7,583 bases of DNA, from assembly GCA_030636885.1 (NCBI GenBank), contig DAOVVY010000037.1:1-7583 (forward strand). The letters are read 5' to 3'. The position numbers were made by a program, and so were the translations under genes. This stretch comes from Candidatus Nanohaloarchaea archaeon (lineage in GTDB: Archaea; EX4484-52; GLR71). The notes below the pieces were generated by a model. The model made no database searches, was not told where the DNA came from, and saw only the letters and a list, made by a program, of their open reading frames with translations. Shown one piece after another: positions 4,227 through 7,583 of the stretch; position 1 is the stretch's first letter, and each line of letters begins with the position of its first letter.

Positions 4227-4846
4227 TGAATACATTTATGAAAATGTTGATACCTGCATTAGGTTTTGCATTGATATATATTCTTTTCAGTATGTATAGC
4301 AAAGGCACAGTTTCTTCATTTGCTTTCCTAAGCTACGATTTCTTATTCTATGTAGTTATCTGTTTTATGTTATTCTATATAATATTATCAAAAAATAATG
4401 GTGGTGTATTCAAAAATTCATCGGATGATTACAGGATTATTGATGAACAATTTAATCGTTTTAATGATTATTATAAGATGGCTGATGGTACAAAGTCTGA
4501 ACTAAAAAAGTTAGTTTCACGAATAGAGCGTAAAGATTTCATATCAAACGACAAATCAAGAATCGTAGATTGTATTGAGATGTTGTTTGAAACATCTGAT
4601 AATAGTCAATATCTAATTATTTACGACATTACAAATTCAAAGATTAGGCGTGGTATGAATTCTCCAATTGCACCATATAGACAGATACCTTTCTATGATT
4701 TTGATATTGAGAATTATAAGAGACGACCTTATGATTACCAGAATAAAGGTACTGTGATAAATATGGGTAATAATAAGGATAAGGATAAAGAAGCTTTTGG
4801 AAAGAAAGAAGAAGATGATACTGATGGAAAAAGCGACAAATCTTGA
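4226..4846 (+). CDS. Membrane protein with two N-terminal spans and a charged soluble domain
   Basis: 206 residues. Spans at about 6-24 (MLIPALGFALIYILFSMY) and 33-55 (FLSYDFLFYVVICFMLFYII), then a soluble domain of about 150 residues (DDYRIIDEQFNRFNDYYKM, FETSDNSQYLIIYDITNSKI) and a very charged tail rich in Asp, Glu and Lys (NNKDKDKEAFGKKEEDD). The spacing of two spans plus a cytoplasmic domain suggests the partner that holds the following ATPase at the membrane. The ribosome site GGTGAT (4214-4219) lies inside the upstream gene, six bases before ATG. The last 23 bases overlap the ATPase gene in another frame. No family recognised. Confidence 0.85.
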   Translation: MNTFMKMLIPALGFALIYILFSMYSKGTVSSFAFLSYDFLFYVVICFMLFYIILSKNNGGVFKNSSDDYRIIDEQFNRFNDYYKMADGTKSELKKLVSRIERKDFISNDKSRIVDCIEMLFETSDNSQYLIIYDITNSKIRRGMNSPIAPYRQIPFYDFDIENYKRRPYDYQNKGTVINMGNNKDKDKEAFGKKEEDDTDGKSDKS

Positions 4847-6170
4847 AGATTTCAATGGTAAACCAGAACATAAAAAATCAAGAAAATCATTTACAGAAAA
4901 TGTGTTCAAAGATTTAGATATGTCAGATGATTATTATCTTGGTCAGATATTGAGTCCAAAAGATATTGAAACTGTTCCTTCTGGCTGTATTCCCCTGGGT
5001 TGGACTGTGTATAACAAGAAATTACACAGGAAGGATTTCAGGTCAAAACCTTTATTCTTGAAGTATGATGTGAATGCACGAGGTGAAGGTAGAAACATCT
5101 TTGTGTATGGTAAAGCTGGTTCTGGTAAGACTTTCTTAGTACGGTCAATGATTGATCGACATAAAATTACAGGTTTCAATGTGTGTATTCTTACTGATGT
5201 CAAGAATGAATATAAGACTTCACTAAAAATCGGCACTTCAACAAAGATAATGACTGATTATGACGAGAAATTACAATCTCAGAATATGACAATCTATCGT
5301 CCAATGTTTTTCGGTGAACCGTTTGATACTGGACAAAACTATCAAATCATGCAATTTTGCGTTAATGATTTAAAAAGAATTGATTGGATGCAATTGTTGG
5401 AGATTCATCCTTCTGACCCGAAAGATACCAATAAAAGACTTATTTTCGAGACTATCTGGCGATATATTAATAATGACGAAATTGAAAATATTAATATGGA
5501 TGCTATAACCACTTTTGTTACTAATACCTCTGATATTGATGAGAGGAATAAAAAGACTTTCCTTAAACGGTTGAAAGTATTACAAGAAAGTAATGTAATC
5601 GGTACTATGCACAATGTGATTGACAGTCTTAGGGCAGATCTTGAAGAAAAGAAGACTATAGTGATTAATTTAGAAAATTATGAGAACTTTTTTTTATATT
5701 CACAGATATATATTGCTATAATCAACCGTATTCTTGCAGGTTTTCAGAGTGAGATAAAGATACCGCTTGAGATTATTGTTGACGAAGCCAATGCTTTTAT
5801 TCCTCAAGATGGCGATACTTCTTCAAAAGAGGAAATCATGCTTAATATCAATAGAAGAAGATATTTAGGTATTAAGATGACTGTATCCACACAAAGAATT
5901 AAAGATGTATCAGAGAATCTAATATCCCAGTCAAGTGTTGTATTTATCCCATCTAATCCAGATAGGGAAGAATTTTTCTATTTAGTCAAGAAGATAGGAT
6001 TAAGTGTGCAATATGGTGGTTCTAACACCAAACATACTTCTGATTGGTGGCGAAGTGTATTATCCGATGTGAAAAGATTCCAATGGATAGTGATTGATAA
6101 GGATAACGGTAATAGTATAGACATTTTTGAACCTTGCCACCCTCTTTCTCATCAACAATCCAGCCAATGA
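4824..6170 (+). CDS. HerA/VirB4-type P-loop ATPase (DNA or protein translocation motor)
   Basis: 448 residues from ATG 4824; a TTG at 4797 and an ATG at 4815 are in frame, but 4824 has the TGAT-before-ATGG context used by neighbours. Key motifs: Walker A GKAGSGKT at about 96-103 after GRNIFVY; Walker B LEIIVDEANAFI with Asp/Glu at about 320-321; a STQR motif near 355-358 (the glutamine/arginine sensor region of HerA-FtsK proteins); and INRRRYLGIKMTV between them. This set and order is that of the HerA/FtsK/VirB4/TraD superfamily, hexameric motors that move DNA or secretion substrates. The first 85 residues are divergent. It has no membrane span of its own but is coupled to two membrane proteins upstream, so it probably works as a membrane-docked motor for conjugation-like transfer, virion packaging or secretion. 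Which of these cannot be decided here. Confidence 0.9.
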   Translation: MEKATNLEDFNGKPEHKKSRKSFTENVFKDLDMSDDYYLGQILSPKDIETVPSGCIPLGWTVYNKKLHRKDFRSKPLFLKYDVNARGEGRNIFVYGKAGSGKTFLVRSMIDRHKITGFNVCILTDVKNEYKTSLKIGTSTKIMTDYDEKLQSQNMTIYRPMFFGEPFDTGQNYQIMQFCVNDLKRIDWMQLLEIHPSDPKDTNKRLIFETIWRYINNDEIENINMDAITTFVTNTSDIDERNKKTFLKRLKVLQESNVIGTMHNVIDSLRADLEEKKTIVINLENYENFFLYSQIYIAIINRILAGFQSEIKIPLEIIVDEANAFIPQDGDTSSKEEIMLNINRRRYLGIKMTVSTQRIKDVSENLISQSSVVFIPSNPDREEFFYLVKKIGLSVQYGGSNTKHTSDWWRSVLSDVKRFQWIVIDKDNGNSIDIFEPCHPLSHQQSSQ

Positions 6171-6180
6171 AACAGATAAC

Positions 6181-6188
6181 TATATATA
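6181..6188 (+). promoter_or_regulatory. TATA box for the small-gene cluster at 6255
   Basis: TATATATA in the 84-base gap after the ATPase gene; a start near 6208-6214 would leave a leader of about 40 bases. Just downstream GATAC (6189-6193) and GTATC (6206-6210) form a short inverted repeat around the predicted start, which could be an operator. Confidence 0.45.
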
Positions 6189-6254
6189 GATACTAATACA
6201 TATCTGTATCATAAGGAAATAAGAAACTCCCTTTAACTGAACGAGGTAATTAGA

Positions 6255-6434
6255 ATGAAAGTACAGGATTTAATAAACAAGTTACAGGAAATTAATGGAG
6301 AAGATGCAAATATATTCTTTGATGTAGCAAAATTTGGTATAAATAAAGAACCACAAATAAAAGGTGTTGCTTTTGATAGGGTATATCAGGATAAAGACCT
6401 TTTAATGAGAATAAGATTCAGGGAATTGAGGTAA
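6255..6434 (+). CDS. Small phage-type protein with N-terminal helix motif
   Basis: 59 residues: MKVQDLINKLQEINGEDANI, then FFDVAKFGINKEPQIKGVAF, ending LLMRIRFRELR. The opening (short strand, DLINKL helix, then xDANIFFDV strand) resembles a small domain frequent in phage and plasmid hypotheticals with a tvkeLIeeLkklp-dAeV pattern. No function is known to me for it. Ribosome site GAGGT at 6243-6247, seven bases before ATG. First of five close-packed small genes. Confidence 0.75.
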   Translation: MKVQDLINKLQEINGEDANIFFDVAKFGINKEPQIKGVAFDRVYQDKDLLMRIRFRELR

Positions 6435-6440
6435 TGAAGA

Positions 6441-6614
6441 ATGAAATTTACTGATTCAACAGGTAAAAAAGAACAATTAATTATAGATTTTGAAGATTCA
6501 GATTCAAAACAGACGAGAGAATTAGCAACAATTAAATGGACGGAAATTAGAAGTTTAATTATAGCTTTACAATCAAAAGAAGATGGTCTTGGAAATCTAT
6601 TCAATGAAAAATGA
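6441..6614 (+). CDS. Small soluble protein, function unknown
   Basis: 57 residues: MKFTDSTGKKEQLIIDFEDS, then a polar segment, TIKWTEIRSLIIALQSKEDG and LGNLFNEK. Looks like an alternating strand and helix mini-domain, acidic overall. Start supported by GAGG at 6428-6431, in the end of the upstream gene, and by a GAGGTAATGAAGAATGAA context nearly the same as that of its two neighbours. Not recognised. Confidence 0.7.
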   Translation: MKFTDSTGKKEQLIIDFEDSDSKQTRELATIKWTEIRSLIIALQSKEDGLGNLFNEK

Positions 6615-6629
6615 ACGGGGTAATGGAGA

Positions 6630-6992
6630 ATGAATAAAAAAGAAATAATCACTGTTAGGGAGAAGATGCAATCCCACCTGAAATCATTTTATGATGTTAC
6701 TGTTACCACAGTTAGGTGTCCTTCTATCGAAAAGATGTCAGAATACCTTAAAGCTGTTCATCCAAAGTTAGATGTTGATTTAGTCACTGAATCCCATACA
6801 AAACACACACAACCTGATTTGTTCCGATCAACTGTCACTGGTGGTACTAAGAACTATGTTGGTCACAGACTGATTGTAAAAGATAATGATAAAACTATAA
6901 TTGACCACAATGCGACTGAGACTTATCGTCAAAATATAGAGGTTGCAGAGATAATCATGGATTTAGAAGGATTTGATGTGTTAAGTAGTTGA
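6630..6992 (+). CDS. Unknown soluble protein of 120 residues
   Basis: Visible layout: an N-terminal basic helix (KKEIITVREKMQSHLKSFYD), a strand-rich middle (VTVTTVRCPS, LDVDLVTESHTKHTQPDL), GGTKNYVGHRLIVKDNDKT with IIDHNATETYRQ, and a final helix (NIEVAEIIMDLEGFD). Mixed alpha/beta fold without membrane spans; several histidines (HTKHTQ, GHR, DHN) might bind a metal, but no known motif is complete. Start supported by GGAG at 6623-6626, with the repeated GGGGTAATGGAGAATGAA context. I do not recognise the family. Confidence 0.8.
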   Translation: MNKKEIITVREKMQSHLKSFYDVTVTTVRCPSIEKMSEYLKAVHPKLDVDLVTESHTKHTQPDLFRSTVTGGTKNYVGHRLIVKDNDKTIIDHNATETYRQNIEVAEIIMDLEGFDVLSS

Positions 6993-7009
6993 TATGAGGA
7001 TTGATTGAC

Positions 7010-7192
7010 ATGGATATAAAAGTATTATTAAAGACTAAATCAACAAGAAAAAAGGTAGGTACAACTCTTATAATTATACCATTCTTATTTTGGTTATATG
7101 CTATCTGTGAATATAATATTAGTGTGTTTATAGTTGCACTATTATTTTTTAGTAGTCTTGGTGTAGGTTTTTATATATTGACTGAGGATTGA
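7010..7192 (+). CDS. Small two-span membrane protein, function unknown
   Basis: 60 residues from ATG 7010; a TTG at 7001 in frame would add three residues, but it falls inside the ribosome-site context GAGGATTGATTGAC. A basic start (KVLLKTKSTRKK) comes before two hydrophobic spans at about 16-34 (VGTTLIIIPFLFWLYAI) and 38-57 (SVFIVALLFFSSLGVGFYIL), ending in TED. The basic N-terminus predicts both ends inside. Its size and hairpin form resemble the protein at 4044, without clear sequence likeness. Its stop codon lies inside the ribosome-site context of the next gene. Confidence 0.75.
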   Translation: MDIKVLLKTKSTRKKVGTTLIIIPFLFWLYAICEYNISVFIVALLFFSSLGVGFYILTED

Positions 7193-7197
7193 TTGAG

Positions 7198-7583
7198 ATG
7201 GGTACACATAACAAATCAAAGATATTTACAGATTTTGAATATGATATACTGGATGATAGATTCAACGGTAAGAAAGCACCAAATTCTGTGTTTGGTGATA
7301 GGATTCGCCCCAAATTAATAGAGTTTCTTGATGTTTGGACTCCTAAAATAGATAAAATAAAGAGGATGATTGATAATTCATCCACTTCGGGGTATTCACA
7401 TGAACAATTATTAGATAAATTCAATAAAAAAAAGGAAGAATTAGGTGGCAGAACTCCGACAAATAAAGAATTAGGTATATCACAATCTGTTTTTAAACGA
7501 TATGGTGGTTATAGATCTTTTTTGAAACAGATAGGATCGAAACCAAACAGAAATACATATACAAAAGAAGAACTTGAAAAAAT
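7198..7583 (+). CDS. Putative DNA-binding protein with homing-endonuclease-associated repeat (truncated by window end)
   Basis: The frame is open from ATG 7198 to the right edge, at least 128 residues. The first 60 residues (THNKSKIFTDFEYDILDD onward) are not recognised. From about residue 64 the pattern YSHEQLLDKFNKKKEELGGR, TPTNKELGISQSVFKRYGGY, RSFLKQIG matches the repeat that accompanies HNH homing endonucleases in archaeal and phage genomes (HNH_repeat-like: helix, then GxxPT, helix, then a 'yGsw..fL..iG' segment). A second copy appears to begin at YTKEELEK at the very end. These repeats bind DNA, alone or next to a nuclease domain; no HNH motif is visible in the part available. Start context GAGGATTGATTGAGATGG is a near copy of that at 7010. 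Confidence 0.7.
   Translation, partial: MGTHNKSKIFTDFEYDILDDRFNGKKAPNSVFGDRIRPKLIEFLDVWTPKIDKIKRMIDNSSTSGYSHEQLLDKFNKKKEELGGRTPTNKELGISQSVFKRYGGYRSFLKQIGSKPNRNTYTKEELEK

Noticed and set aside
4797..4823. TTG or earlier ATG start for the ATPase
   Set aside because: The added residues (Met, Glu and a Lys/Arg run) are a shadow of the Lys/Glu-rich tail of the upstream gene, and the local context of ATG 4824 fits the pattern of neighbours better; not fully excluded.
4637..5614. Several minus-strand ORFs opposite the membrane protein and ATPase genes
   Set aside because: They lie antisense to well-supported genes, are low-complexity or Phe/Ser/Ile/Leu-rich as expected for shadow frames, and have no convincing ribosome sites.

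Overview
This is an AT-rich window in which every convincing gene lies on the + strand. Small genes are tightly packed, often overlapping or separated by only a few bases. Ribosome-binding sites of the GGTGA/GTGAT type (complementary to the archaeal 16S 3' end) and TATA-like boxes about 25-35 bases ahead of predicted transcript starts point to an archaeal element, probably of a methanogen-related host. The J-domain protein, the HerA/VirB4-like ATPase, the many tiny ORFs of unknown function and the TnpB remnant suggest an integrated or extrachromosomal mobile element (plasmid or virus) rather than core chromosome. Host assignment is inference.

Layout. 1-403: 3' part of an IS200/IS605-type tnpB followed by its right-end hairpin. 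404-1225: an accessory strip with four tiny genes (a membrane peptide, two short helical proteins, a four-cysteine zinc-ribbon-like protein), a degenerate type II tRNA-like sequence, a 26-bp repeat at two of the gene starts, and a run of GGACA repeats at about one helical turn. 1226-1449: a relatively GC-rich stretch with several mutually consistent helices, a candidate structured RNA or long leader. 1450-2377: a mobile-element J-domain protein and a PD-(D/E)XK-like small protein. 2378-3828: a TATA box and two coiled-coil-rich proteins of unknown function. 3829-4043: a non-coding regulatory gap with hairpins and a 12-bp direct repeat. 4044-6170: two small membrane proteins and a HerA/VirB4-like ATPase, translationally coupled. 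6171-7583: a promoter gap, then five small genes ending in a truncated gene with a homing-endonuclease-associated (HNH_repeat-like) DNA-binding repeat.

How it may work together (inference): the block 4044-6170 looks like a membrane-anchored DNA- or protein-translocation motor. The coiled-coil proteins just upstream could be structural or accessory parts of the same apparatus, and the J-domain and nuclease-like genes could be early accessory functions. No replication initiator, integrase, capsid protein or relaxase is visible here, so virus and conjugative plasmid cannot be told apart.
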